A DNA stretch of 64,000 nt, from the NCBI GenBank assembly GCA_001768565.1, contig MEOE01000018.1:37736-101735 (forward strand), in the 5' to 3' direction. This DNA is from Bacteroidetes bacterium GWF2_33_16. Its GTDB lineage: Bacteria > Bacteroidota > Bacteroidia > Bacteroidales > UBA12077. The position numbers were made by a program, and so were the translations under genes. A model generated the notes under the pieces. The model saw only the letters and a program-made list of their open reading frames with translations, searched no databases and was not told where the DNA came from. Numbering within the stretch: the stretch's first letter is position 1; each line of letters opens with the position of its first letter. Of this stretch, positions 43,449 through 52,712 are shown one piece after another.

Positions 43449-44481
43449 GCTTCCAAATATTAGCTTTGAAGTAAGTCATGAATGCAATCTGAACTGCCTA
43501 TACTGTTATAATCATTGGAAGTACGATAATAATAAGCTTTTACTCCTTAATTCGTATAAGCAAGCTAAGAAAACATTAAAGAAAATTTTACAAATTGCTG
43601 ATGTAGAACATATAACATTTACTGGAGGCGAACCATTACAAGCAGAGAGATTCTTAGAATTAGTATTATATACTCGGCTTAAAGGTATTTCGGTATCTAT
43701 AATAACAAATGGAGTTCAATCTGAAGATGTTTATAAACAACTCGTAGATCTTAAAGTTGATTTGTTCGAGTTGCCTTTGCATTCAGTTTATTCCAAAAAT
43801 CATGATTATCTGACTCAATATCTGGGCTCATGGGAAAAATCAGTGAGAACAATTAAGCAATTAATTCGATCTAAAGCTGAAGTTATAGCTGTGATCGTAC
43901 TTACAAAACAAAATTGTAATGAAGTAAGTGAAACATTAAAGTATATTAGTGAATTAGGTGTGCAAAGAGTAATGATAAATAGGTTGAATCTTGGCGGGCA
44001 AGGAATTAACTCTATTAAAAAACTTCTTTTGTCAAGAGATGAATTGACAACTGCTTATCACGAAATATCGGATAAAGCCAAGGAATTGAAATTGACTGTT
44101 TCCTCAAATGTGGGTACGCCGATATGCGTGTTGGATCCGAAAGATTACAGAGGAATAAGATTTACTTTTTGTTCTTTTGACGTTTTAAAAAGACCAATAA
44201 CTCTTGATTATACAGGCAATTTAAGATTTTGCAATCATTCTCCTAAGGTTATAGGAAACATTTTTAAAGATAGTTTAGATTCAATTATGAACTCGGACTA
44301 TGTGTTGCAATGGAAAAAAATAACTCCTGAATTTTGTAAAAACTGCAAGGCTTATGATAAATGCAAAGCTGGTTGCAGAGCTGCTTCAGAACAAATGGGT
44401 CTTCCTTTAAATTCTCCTGACCCTATAATTAAATTCATTGCACCAGATATGGAACTATTGAAAATGCTAACCAGAAGCTAA
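43438..44481 (+). CDS. Radical SAM protein with SPASM-like C-terminal cysteines
   Basis: A 347-residue cytoplasmic iron-sulfur enzyme. The SAM cluster motif is HECNLNCLYCYNH (CxxxCxxC, near residue 15), followed by FTGGEPL (SAM binding) and a TIM-barrel half. The C-terminal part has extra cysteines, FCSFD, RFCNHSP, and FCKNCKAYDKCKAGCRAAS, which fit a SPASM/twitch region holding auxiliary clusters. Such proteins usually modify peptides or proteins. It overlaps the membrane-protein gene by 11 bases, so that protein is the likely substrate or partner. No known peptide precursor or exporter is adjacent. The modification chemistry cannot be read from sequence. Confidence 0.85.
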   Translation: MKIKLPNISFEVSHECNLNCLYCYNHWKYDNNKLLLLNSYKQAKKTLKKILQIADVEHITFTGGEPLQAERFLELVLYTRLKGISVSIITNGVQSEDVYKQLVDLKVDLFELPLHSVYSKNHDYLTQYLGSWEKSVRTIKQLIRSKAEVIAVIVLTKQNCNEVSETLKYISELGVQRVMINRLNLGGQGINSIKKLLLSRDELTTAYHEISDKAKELKLTVSSNVGTPICVLDPKDYRGIRFTFCSFDVLKRPITLDYTGNLRFCNHSPKVIGNIFKDSLDSIMNSDYVLQWKKITPEFCKNCKAYDKCKAGCRAASEQMGLPLNSPDPIIKFIAPDMELLKMLTRS

Positions 44482-44532
44482 TAATGGCTCAAAATGACAA
44501 TTATCTATTCAATGCGTAACACTGAAAATAGT

Positions 44533-44580
44533 CATCCTGAGAGATGTCACTCTGAGTCAGTCGAAGAGTATAGAAGGATA
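44533..44580. repeat. Nested inverted repeat of intergenic type
   Basis: ATCCT...AGGAT encloses ACTCT...AGAGT, giving two nested stems in one 48-base stretch (GTCATCCTGAG and GTCACTCTGAG starts). Similar GTCAT-CTGAG...TCGAAG repeats are common between Bacteroidota genes. It looks like one copy inserted in another. Confidence 0.5.
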
Positions 44581-44602
44581 TCTAAGTGTAAATACTAAAA
44601 AA

Positions 44603-44638
44603 TAAAGAACACCGTATCAAAGACGCGATGTTCTTTAA
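44603..44638. terminator. Hairpin between the radical SAM and lipoprotein genes
   Basis: TAAAGAACA and TGTTCTTTA pair, extended by CCG/CG, around a short loop. It lies between convergent genes and could terminate either of them. Confidence 0.65.
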
Positions 44639-44653
44639 ATCTATCATATTTAG

Positions 44654-46480
44654 TTATTTACTATATTTTTTTGCTTTTAAAATTGTTGCGTATCCTAATC
44701 CATCTTCACTTGATTTTAGTCCATATACAAAATGGATATCATTATTTATAGTTTGAACACCACTTGATCTTCCATGAATAGAAACTTCACTATAGTCATC
44801 GTTTACTTTTTTCCAAACAGAACCATCATATACGAATACTCCAATTTGGAAATTAATTACGGTAGTACCATTAACAACAGAAGCGATAATATTACCAGAA
44901 CCATCAGATGTAATTGACATGGGAGTATGCATCAGGCTTCCATCTACAAACAAATTTGTAACAGTTGTTGTAGAAGTCACTTTATATATACCACCAAGGA
45001 ATCCTGAACTCTGACCAGAACATTTAAAATAGATATCACTACCTGCTTTAATAATATCAAAATCTGATGCTGCGTCTTTTGTCCATTGCAGGTCTAGTTC
45101 CCATGAAGAACCATTAAAGTGGCTAATATAGAAAGTTGTTTCTGTTGATTCATTTACATGGCCTTCATACCAAACATACAATATGCCTTCTATGTCTTTT
45201 AGCTTTGTATCCGTAAAGAAACCTGAAGCAATAGTGTTTCCAATCTGAACCCATTCAGAACCAGTATATTTGAATACATTGATTTTGTCTTCCTGTTTAA
45301 TAGTCAAATACAATTCATTACTTAAAACAGCAATATCTAAATAGTTTGGTTTTGTCGTTCCCCATAAAGTAGATGTTGATAAATTTGCTGACCAAGAACC
45401 ATCGTATTTGTAAACAAATAGTGTATCTGAACTTAAAGCTGCCAGATAAATTATACCTTCAGAAACCGTAAAATCAAATTCATCGATTGAATTATCGCTT
45501 AAAAGTTCTGATGGTAAGGTTCCACCAACAATTTCCCATGAAGATCCTGTATTTCTCATTATTGCAGGTGTGCCAGAAAGTCCAGACCAATTATCAAAAT
45601 ATCCTAAGTAAACAGTTGAACCATCTTTACACATTATTGTACCATATTTGGCTCCTGATGAAGATGAATTAATTTCATTGTAATTTAATACATTATAACT
45701 AACTGTTTCTATTGAACCATCATCAATATCAATATCATCTTCTGTAATGATTAATGATTGATAAATATAATCAGCACGTCCTCCATCCAAATTACTACCT
45801 TCCTCAGATACAATAGTATAAGAATAATGGTATGAAATTTCAAGTTTGTAATCGTAAGGTGCATCTGCGTTTTTATTATAACAGGTAACATAAATTGTTG
45901 AATCCATTCCTTCAACTCTATAGTTATTAAGTGATAGACTAACGAAATTTGAAGTGGCAGCCTTAGCCCGATATATGTTTATAGTTCTATAGACTAAATT
46001 TGACAAGTTATTGGGCAATGGGTCTTTAATTGTAAAAGTGAAAACTCCATCGTTTTCGGGATTCTCATCGGCTTCGTATTTTACTTTTGCAATTCTGGGT
46101 GATGGTGCAAAAATATATCCTGTTTCAACATCACTCCAAGGACTAGCAGATTCGTTTTGTGGATAAGCTCTAATCCTGTACCCATATTCCTGTCCTGGGA
46201 GTAGCCTATTATTTGTCAGCCAAATTCCATTATCATCAAAAACTTTATCAGGTACCCAACCTTTTATATAGGCAATTTGCTCCCAACTGCCTGATCCAGG
46301 GTTTTTTCTCTGTATTTCATATGCCTCAACTCCTGACGCTTTTTTGTATGTAAGGTGAACTACACCAACATGAGTTCCTTCAGAGGCTGTAAATCCTTTA
46401 ACTAGTATTTCTTCTTCTTCGCAGGAAACTCCAGCAATTAGAAAAGATACAAGTAACCAAAAAATATATTTATTTTTCAT
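44654..46480 (-). CDS. Surface lipoprotein with FN3-like domain and propeller-like repeats
   Basis: A 608-residue lipoprotein (lipobox in FLIAGVSCEEEEILV, with acidic tail). Residues about 28-130 look like a fibronectin type III domain (THVGVVHLTYKKASGVEAYEI, YGYRIRAYP). From about 260 on there are repeats of about 45-55 residues with a Gly-Ser-x-Trp core (NTGSSWEIVGG, YDGSWSANLST, YTGSEWVQIGNT, FNGSSWELDLQ, YDGSVWKKVND). These resemble blades of a beta-propeller. No catalytic motif is seen. It starts 12 bases after the OmpA-like gene stop on the same strand, so both are probably one transcript. It may bind a surface ligand or partner, but the function is unknown. Confidence 0.75.
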   Translation of the reverse strand: MKNKYIFWLLVSFLIAGVSCEEEEILVKGFTASEGTHVGVVHLTYKKASGVEAYEIQRKNPGSGSWEQIAYIKGWVPDKVFDDNGIWLTNNRLLPGQEYGYRIRAYPQNESASPWSDVETGYIFAPSPRIAKVKYEADENPENDGVFTFTIKDPLPNNLSNLVYRTINIYRAKAATSNFVSLSLNNYRVEGMDSTIYVTCYNKNADAPYDYKLEISYHYSYTIVSEEGSNLDGGRADYIYQSLIITEDDIDIDDGSIETVSYNVLNYNEINSSSSGAKYGTIMCKDGSTVYLGYFDNWSGLSGTPAIMRNTGSSWEIVGGTLPSELLSDNSIDEFDFTVSEGIIYLAALSSDTLFVYKYDGSWSANLSTSTLWGTTKPNYLDIAVLSNELYLTIKQEDKINVFKYTGSEWVQIGNTIASGFFTDTKLKDIEGILYVWYEGHVNESTETTFYISHFNGSSWELDLQWTKDAASDFDIIKAGSDIYFKCSGQSSGFLGGIYKVTSTTTVTNLFVDGSLMHTPMSITSDGSGNIIASVVNGTTVINFQIGVFVYDGSVWKKVNDDYSEVSIHGRSSGVQTINNDIHFVYGLKSSEDGLGYATILKAKKYSK

Positions 46481-46492
46481 TACAATCTACTT

Positions 46493-47473
46493 TTACTGCT
46501 CAACAATATCTACCCTGCGGTTTTTAGCTTTGCCTTCTTCTGTAGTATTGGTTGCAACGGGAGCCAGTGATGATACCCCATATGCTTTTATCTGCTCGGC
46601 CTTAACTGTATATTTTGTGATTAATTCGTTTAATACTGCTTTTGCCCTGTTTTCAGAAAGTGTCATATTTGCTGCAAAATCACCAACATTATCGGTATGG
46701 CCAACAATATAAAATTTCTTGGTTGGATTTGCATTCATATAATCAGCAACACTTTTAATTGTTGCACTCGACTCAGGTTTAATATCTGATTTTCCGGTTT
46801 CAAAAAGTATATCATAAACAGCAATATGTCCGTCGGTTTGAATTCCTTTAGCAATAAATTCAGCCGATACCATTCCTGTTTCCACTGCTTCTACTTCAAC
46901 AATATCCTGGGTTATAAGTGTTATATTATCACCAACTACAGTATAGATTATTGCATAAATATCTTTTCCATCTTTATTCCCATGGGCAGCTATAAAAGAA
47001 TGATTATTCTTCCATATTGGAAAGTTAACACCTAACCCAAATTTTGAATTATTTAGACAAGCGTAATATCCATCAGATGTATAGTATTTTGCATGCCAAG
47101 TGTGTGGTCTGTCGCTTACTCCTAATTCCTCATTACCAATTGCGATAAGAATTTTAAAGCCTGCTTTTTTAAATGCAGCTTTGTAATTTTGCAGTACAAA
47201 TTCAGAGTTATTATCAATTGATGTGGAGTATTGAATTCGGATGACTTTTCCTTCTAAAACTTTTGGATTATCCCAATCAATTGTTCCTTTGTCGCTTACG
47301 GGCAGTTTATAAGCACCCCATTTGGTTTCTTTATAGAATTCAATAATAGAACCTTCGAATCGGCTTATGAGAGGATAGTCTTTGCTGTTTTCAATGTCAC
47401 TTGTTCGTTGTGCATAAATTGGTGTAGAAATTAATAAAAGTCCAATTATGCTAATCATAATTAGTTTTTTCAT
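46493..47473 (-). CDS. OmpA-like peptidoglycan-binding protein
   Basis: A 326-residue periplasmic/outer-membrane protein with signal peptide (to about residue 21). The N-terminal 190 residues form an unrecognised beta-rich domain (SRFEGSIIEFYKETKWGAY; FHAKYYTSDG-like middle). From about 210 comes the OmpA C-terminal module: ILFETGKSDIKPESSATIK, FYIVGHTDNVGDFAANMTL, ENRAKAVLNELITKYTV and KAKNRRVDIV, whose Asp and Arg bind diaminopimelate. The start resembles a DUF4892-type protein, though I cannot confirm it. It lies directly before the FN3/propeller lipoprotein, suggesting that it anchors a surface complex. Confidence 0.85.
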   Translation of the reverse strand: MKKLIMISIIGLLLISTPIYAQRTSDIENSKDYPLISRFEGSIIEFYKETKWGAYKLPVSDKGTIDWDNPKVLEGKVIRIQYSTSIDNNSEFVLQNYKAAFKKAGFKILIAIGNEELGVSDRPHTWHAKYYTSDGYYACLNNSKFGLGVNFPIWKNNHSFIAAHGNKDGKDIYAIIYTVVGDNITLITQDIVEVEAVETGMVSAEFIAKGIQTDGHIAVYDILFETGKSDIKPESSATIKSVADYMNANPTKKFYIVGHTDNVGDFAANMTLSENRAKAVLNELITKYTVKAEQIKAYGVSSLAPVATNTTEEGKAKNRRVDIVEQ

Positions 47474-47656
47474 TTTCTTCTATTTTATGTTATTATTTAA
47501 GGTTATGTATAAAAAATAAGCAAGAATGTTGATTATATTATACAAAAATTGTACTGCCGAATATTGGAATTCAACAAGTTATGTAAAAAAGAAAAAATAA
47601 GCAAGATATAAGCTAGAATTTAAATTTATAAAATTAAAAAATAGATTTCTTGGTGA

Positions 47657-49957
47657 TCATAAAACCCAACTAGATTTTATTAAACTTAAATTGCTGTTGT
47701 AGTCTTTATCAGAAATAACATATTCGGGTTTAGGTTTAAAGCCATCAGGTAATGGCAATCCCATCTTTTTCTCTGCAATAAATAATTCAATTTTGTCTTT
47801 TGAATCGCAGTTAAGTGATAATCGACATCCCTTCTCATATATTCCGAAATAGTAAATTGAATAATATTCACTATTACCTATATCATAAAATTCTTTTAAG
47901 GTAACAATCTGATTATTAATTTTTAATTCAGACAATAATGCGCTTTTGTGTATAAATATTTCGAAGTATTGGGCATCTCTGTTGGATTTTATGCAAAGTT
48001 CAACCTTTCTGCCGTTAAAGGTAGTTGAGTCTGATTCAATGAATATTTCAGGTCTTGGCATATCAAGTATAGGTGCTGAATCAACTAATCGTAATTTCTC
48101 GGAAAATGGATAGATTTCAGTAAGTGCTTTTTTCTCTGCTTCAGTAAAAAACTGTTGATTCCATTCGTCGGTTTTAAGGTTCTCAGAAACCCAATATGCC
48201 TTGTTATTATCAGTATCTAAACAATACATCACATTGCTAAGTAGGGGCTGTTTTTCTGAATACTTAGATGTAATATGGCCTGTAATCAGAAATACAATTC
48301 CGATTAATAAGGCACCAAAAGTCAGAAGCCATTTTCTGTAATTAATAAAAGAACCAAGTACCATTAAAAGATATCCTGAAAGTATTACGGTTAATATAAC
48401 TCCTGCAAATATCAATTTAAGTCCAAAAACTACATAAAACAATTTGATCAAAGGCACAAAGAGGCTTATAACAGGAATAAGCATTATAAATTGAATAGTG
48501 TAAAAAATCTTTTTAGAATGTTTTTCATCAAAATTCATTAGAAAACAAATAATATTCGCCAGAATAATAAATATAAGCGGAATAATAAAAAGGTATGATC
48601 CTGTAGGAAAATATTTTTGAAGTGCAAACATGGCAACAAAGCTCACAAAAAGAGAACCTGCAAATAAATTATCGAGTCCTGGTTTTTTATTTAGAAGTGT
48701 ATAAACAAATGCAAAAATCGCAACCGAAAAGGCTGTAAATGCAACAAAATAATGTTTTATATTGTAAAAATTCCAGTAATAATGAAGTGTGTAATGTGGA
48801 TATTTTTTAATTATTCCTTTTTGCAGCAGATAAGCAAACCCAACAATTAAAGCAAGTGAAATTATAAAAACAAAGATTCCAAGAATAACTTTTAATGGAG
48901 TAATTCTCCTTTTTCGTATGCCTATAAAAATATAAAAGGCAAATAAAAGCGAAACAAAAATTAATAAAACAATATTCAGGCTTACTGGGTAAAGAACCAT
49001 CATATACCCAAAGATATTAAAGAATACAACATCCTTTGATTTGGTTTGCGAAATATCAATATTTCCAAAATGCTTTGCGATACCCATAATATAACTACCA
49101 TGATGCTGCATGCTGGCTAAACTAAGATTCTCGGGTTTGTCTGTTGGGCTATGATAGGTTGCATAACCATCGGTAAGCGCTGTATTAAATCCGGAAATGC
49201 CATTCTTTTTAAAAATAGTAAAGTCGGTATCATTAGGCAGAATTTTATAAACTTCATATGCTATAGAGTGAGCGATTGGGTATGGAACAGCTTTAATAAA
49301 TTCACGCATTATCCATCCATTTTCAGGGCTAACTTCAAATGTAATACTTGGCCCTTTATTTCCTCTGGCTTCAATATTTAATACAATACCAATTTTATCT
49401 GTAAGCTGATTTTCATCAACAAAAGCTTTTGCTCCAAGTAAACCAACTTCTTCGGCATCGGTAAACAGAAAAATAATATCGTTTTTAGTTATAGTATTTT
49501 GCTTTAATGCTCTTGCTGCTTCGAGCATTGCAGCAACAGCCGAGCCATCATCTGCTGCGCCTGGTGTATTTGGCTGTGAATCATAATGTCCTACAATTAG
49601 AACTGATTTCTTGCTTTCGTTACCCTTTATTGTAGCAATTATGTTTTGAACAAATCCAGCTCTAGCTACTCCTCTGAATTCATATATGGCTGTAGTTTGC
49701 TGTATTTGTGTTTCCACTCCAAGTTTCAGTAATTCACTTTGAATATATTGTCTCACTTTTGAGTGCTCCTCTGTCCCAATCATATGTGGGCTTTGAGCAA
49801 TGTTTTTTATGTGTTCGTACGCTCTTTCAGCCGAAAATTCTTTACTATCAGCAGTTGCAGGAACAGATTTTGGTGCTCTTAATAACATTAACGAAAGAGC
49901 TATAATTCCTGCAACAGCAATTATGAATAATAGATTGAATGATGATTGCTTTTTCAT
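47657..49957 (-). CDS. Membrane-bound M28 family aminopeptidase
   Basis: A 766-residue protein with an N-terminal membrane anchor (about 8-26) and a large periplasmic zinc peptidase domain (about 45-300). Metal residues are in VLIVGHYDSQPNTPGAADDGSA (His and Asp), FLFTDAEEVGLLGA (catalytic Glu-Glu), VLNIEARGNKG and PNDTDFTIF. The second half holds eight or nine membrane helices and a final beta domain of 200 residues (DTDNNKAYWVSENLKTDEW). The layout is like the ER-type metallopeptidase group seen in Bacteroidota. It probably trims peptides at the membrane. It is monocistronic, with about 180 bases to its neighbours. Confidence 0.9.
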   Translation of the reverse strand: MKKQSSFNLLFIIAVAGIIALSLMLLRAPKSVPATADSKEFSAERAYEHIKNIAQSPHMIGTEEHSKVRQYIQSELLKLGVETQIQQTTAIYEFRGVARAGFVQNIIATIKGNESKKSVLIVGHYDSQPNTPGAADDGSAVAAMLEAARALKQNTITKNDIIFLFTDAEEVGLLGAKAFVDENQLTDKIGIVLNIEARGNKGPSITFEVSPENGWIMREFIKAVPYPIAHSIAYEVYKILPNDTDFTIFKKNGISGFNTALTDGYATYHSPTDKPENLSLASMQHHGSYIMGIAKHFGNIDISQTKSKDVVFFNIFGYMMVLYPVSLNIVLLIFVSLLFAFYIFIGIRKRRITPLKVILGIFVFIISLALIVGFAYLLQKGIIKKYPHYTLHYYWNFYNIKHYFVAFTAFSVAIFAFVYTLLNKKPGLDNLFAGSLFVSFVAMFALQKYFPTGSYLFIIPLIFIILANIICFLMNFDEKHSKKIFYTIQFIMLIPVISLFVPLIKLFYVVFGLKLIFAGVILTVILSGYLLMVLGSFINYRKWLLTFGALLIGIVFLITGHITSKYSEKQPLLSNVMYCLDTDNNKAYWVSENLKTDEWNQQFFTEAEKKALTEIYPFSEKLRLVDSAPILDMPRPEIFIESDSTTFNGRKVELCIKSNRDAQYFEIFIHKSALLSELKINNQIVTLKEFYDIGNSEYYSIYYFGIYEKGCRLSLNCDSKDKIELFIAEKKMGLPLPDGFKPKPEYVISDKDYNSNLSLIKSSWVL

Positions 49958-50114
49958 TTTGATTCATATTTAATACCTTCACAAATTACAAAAATGTTAT
50001 TTATAAACCTTATTTATATTAAGTTTTAAAAACATGTCTATTTTATAAATATCTTTATTTCTGTATTTACAAACCAGTAAAAAATATTAAAGTAATTTTT
50101 AAGGAGTCTCAACT

Positions 50115-50153
50115 AAAAACAGGAAGAATAGAAATTATTATTCTATTCTTCCT
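50115..50153 (-). terminator. Rho-independent terminator after the FtsX/MacB-type permease
   Basis: On the minus strand, AGGAAGAATAGAA pairs with TTCTATTCTTCCT around a small loop and is followed by a T-run. It starts 8 bases after the stop. Confidence 0.9.
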
Positions 50154-50160
50154 GATTCAT

Positions 50161-52506
50161 TTATTCATATCTTAAGCTTTCGGTTGGATTTTTAATGGAC
50201 GCCCTATATGCCTGTGCAAAAACAGTAATAATTGCAACTACAAAAGTTAATATGGCTGCCAGAGCAAAAATATAAACTGATAGATTTACTTTATATGTGA
50301 AAGATTCTAACCATTTACTTGCAAAGTAATATGATATTGGCCAAGCAATGATGTTGCTTAATAATACCCACTTAATAAAATCTTTTTCTAATATAAAAAT
50401 AATACTTGTTGTTGAACTTCCTAATGCTTTTCTTATTCCAATTTCTTTAGTTCTTTGTTCTGCGGCATAGGCGGATAGCCCAAATAATCCTAGACATGAA
50501 AGGAAAATTGCTAAAATTGCGAAATAATCAAATATTTGACCAATACGTTTCTCATTCGTATATAATTCATTGTAACGATCAGTCATAAGTCGGTATGAGA
50601 ATGAATAGTTAGGAAAATTTTTATTTATTTTATCATTAATTTTACTGATTGTTGTTTTTAAGTTGCTGTCGTTTATTTTTAAAATTAAATTTCCAGAAGA
50701 CTTACCTCTATATAAAATCAAAGGACCAATAGCAGAATGAATAGATTGAAAATGAAAATCTTTTACAACTGCAATAATTTTACCAGGGCCTCTAGCAAAA
50801 TTTATTTCGGTTCCTAATGGCTCGGCCAAACCCATTTGTTTTGCTGCAGATTCATTTATTATATATGATGCAGTATCCATTTCATATATTTCGCTGAAAT
50901 TCCTTCCTTCTATTAATTTTAATCCAAGAGCAGGAATAAAATCATTATCCACCTGACACATATTTGTTAGGTAACGTACTTCTGGATCTTTTTCAGGCCA
51001 ATTTCCACCATATGTACCTTCTATTATTTGAATAGGCAGACTCGACGCTGAAGTAACAAATTGCACATCGGGAACCTCAAGCAATGCACTTTTAATATTG
51101 TAATAATCATTTGTTATATCTCCTCCTAATTCAATTGAAATTAAATTATTAAGTTCATAACCAAGATCTTTATTTTGAATATAATGCATTTGCGATTTAA
51201 CAAGAATTGAAAATATAATTAGGGCTATGGATATTGAGAATTGAGTTATAACTAATACTTGTCTAAATAATTTTCCTTTTTTCCCACGTACAACCTCCTT
51301 TGATAAAATTTGAGTGCTTTTTATTTTAGATAAATAAATAGCTGTATAACTTCCCGAAATCAATCCTGTTATAATAGTTATAGCAATTAACCAACCAATT
51401 TCCTTATATGAAAATACTTTCATGGTTATTTCTTTTTGGCTTATATTATTGAATGCTGGTAACATGAAATCTACAAAAAGAAGTGCAAATAGTAGAGCAA
51501 TAAAAGCAATAAATAATGATTCACCCAAATACTGGATAATTAGCTGACTCCTGGTTGCACCAACAACTTTTCTAATACCAACATCTGTTAACCTTTTAGT
51601 TGCTTTTGCTGTTGAAAGATTCATAAAATTAATACAAGCAATGATCAGAATAAAGATTGAAACAATTGCAAAAATTAAAACATACTTAATATCACCAAGT
51701 TTTGCATATAGCTCCTTTAAATGACCTGATTTTAAATGAATATCTGATATAGGTTGAATTCCAAATTTTACGTCCTTTCCATCTTCTCCAGCTATTTTTG
51801 TAAAATAATTTTCAATTCTCTTGGCTACTGTATCTCGATTAGCATTATTGGCAATTTTTATATATGGAAAACACATAAAAGTACCCCAGTCATTTTCTGA
51901 AAATTTTATGCGTTGAATCGATTTATAATTTATAATGTAATCAAAACTGATATGTGAGTTTTTCGGAATATTTTCTAGAATACCTGATACTATATAATCA
52001 TTTTCTAGGTTAACATTTACTGTTTTACCCAGAGGGTCTTCTTTACCAAAAAGTTTTTCTGCAGTTTTTTGTGTTAAAATAATTTCATTTAAATCGGATA
52101 GTAAACTATCCTTTTGCTTTGCTAATATTTTAAAGCTAAATATGTTAAAGAAATCTTTTGTTGTGCTCAGTCCTTCAATATTATTAAAAGTATTATTTTC
52201 AACCTTTAAAAGTGCTGATGAACCCAATAAATTGCAAGATTCAATTATTTCTGGATAATCAGTTTTTAAAGCTTGGGCTAATGGAAGTGGTCCAACAGCA
52301 GCTTGCATGGTTGGTAACTTAGCAATTATTCGATATATATCTTCAGAATCTTGATGGAATCTATCAAAGCTTAATTCGTCATAAACCCACAACATAATGA
52401 GTATAGAGCAACTCATTCCAATTGCTAAACCAATTATATTTATTCCCGAATAAAATAAATCTCGCTTTATATTTCGTATAGCAGTTATGATATAATTTTT
52501 AAACAT
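50161..52506 (-). CDS. FtsX/MacB-type ABC transporter permease
   Basis: A 781-residue inner-membrane protein. The N-terminus (MFKNYIITAIRNIKRDLFYSG, first helix, then a MacB-like periplasmic domain) is followed by three helices with the FtsX motif MNLSTAKATKRLTDVGIRKVVGATR. A second such half (about 430-781) ends with FGLSAYAAEQRTKEIGIRKALGSS and three more helices, so the protein has eight helices in two FtsX units. No ATPase gene is near, so it either shares one encoded elsewhere or works without. The ATG at 52506 is chosen: the upstream ATG at 52536 would precede the start site of the candidate sigma-54 promoter. Its control genes are divergent. Confidence 0.88.
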   Translation of the reverse strand: MFKNYIITAIRNIKRDLFYSGINIIGLAIGMSCSILIMLWVYDELSFDRFHQDSEDIYRIIAKLPTMQAAVGPLPLAQALKTDYPEIIESCNLLGSSALLKVENNTFNNIEGLSTTKDFFNIFSFKILAKQKDSLLSDLNEIILTQKTAEKLFGKEDPLGKTVNVNLENDYIVSGILENIPKNSHISFDYIINYKSIQRIKFSENDWGTFMCFPYIKIANNANRDTVAKRIENYFTKIAGEDGKDVKFGIQPISDIHLKSGHLKELYAKLGDIKYVLIFAIVSIFILIIACINFMNLSTAKATKRLTDVGIRKVVGATRSQLIIQYLGESLFIAFIALLFALLFVDFMLPAFNNISQKEITMKVFSYKEIGWLIAITIITGLISGSYTAIYLSKIKSTQILSKEVVRGKKGKLFRQVLVITQFSISIALIIFSILVKSQMHYIQNKDLGYELNNLISIELGGDITNDYYNIKSALLEVPDVQFVTSASSLPIQIIEGTYGGNWPEKDPEVRYLTNMCQVDNDFIPALGLKLIEGRNFSEIYEMDTASYIINESAAKQMGLAEPLGTEINFARGPGKIIAVVKDFHFQSIHSAIGPLILYRGKSSGNLILKINDSNLKTTISKINDKINKNFPNYSFSYRLMTDRYNELYTNEKRIGQIFDYFAILAIFLSCLGLFGLSAYAAEQRTKEIGIRKALGSSTTSIIFILEKDFIKWVLLSNIIAWPISYYFASKWLESFTYKVNLSVYIFALAAILTFVVAIITVFAQAYRASIKNPTESLRYE

Positions 52507-52543
52507 AGCACAATTTTTTATTGTTAATAATAACACATTACAA

Positions 52544-52558
52544 CCAATTTAAATGCCA
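52544..52558 (-). promoter_or_regulatory. Candidate sigma-54 promoter of the permease gene
   Basis: On the minus strand, TGGCATTTAAATTGG keeps the -24 GG and the spacing of the TGGCAC-N5-TTGC consensus, with TTGG instead of TTGC at -12. It lies about 38 bases upstream of the chosen start. The neighbouring gene encodes a sigma-54-type activator, which raises the likelihood. Confidence 0.55.
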
Positions 52559-52623
52559 TTGTTGTTAATGTGTTGTAATTTAAGGCTATAGGTAATTGTT
52601 ATGTAAGATAAATTAATTTAGAC

Positions 52624-52661
52624 TGTCCACGAGCAAACACAAAACTGTCCATAAGTGGACA
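52624..52661. promoter_or_regulatory. Two phased palindromes, probable NtrC-type enhancer sites
   Basis: TGTCCA-TAAG-TGGACA (52646-52661) is a perfect palindrome. A weaker TGTCCA-CGAG-CAAACA (52624-52639) lies exactly 22 bases before it, two helix turns. They are 90-130 bases upstream of the candidate sigma-54 promoter and next to the -7 element of the regulator gene. Confidence 0.65.
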
Positions 52662-52678
52662 TGTGTGGTTTTTTAATT

Positions 52679-52686
52679 ATCTTTGT
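52679..52686 (+). promoter_or_regulatory. -7 element for the sigma-54 regulator gene
   Basis: TATCTTTG matches the consensus and lies 27 bases before the ATG at 52713. The perfect palindrome sits where the -33 region would be, so the regulator may reduce its own transcription. Confidence 0.55.
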
Positions 52687-52712
52687 TAAAGAATACAAAG
52701 TACTAACATATT

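Noticed and set aside
43438..44481. Radical SAM gene as a ribosomal-peptide maturase with a short precursor
   Set aside because: No small precursor with a leader and core or repeated residues, and no peptide exporter or protease, lies nearby; the partner is a 177-residue envelope protein.
52507..52536. Longer N-terminus of the FtsX/MacB-type permease
   Set aside because: The ATG at 52536 lies at or before the start site expected from the candidate sigma-54 promoter, and family members begin at the MFKNYI position.
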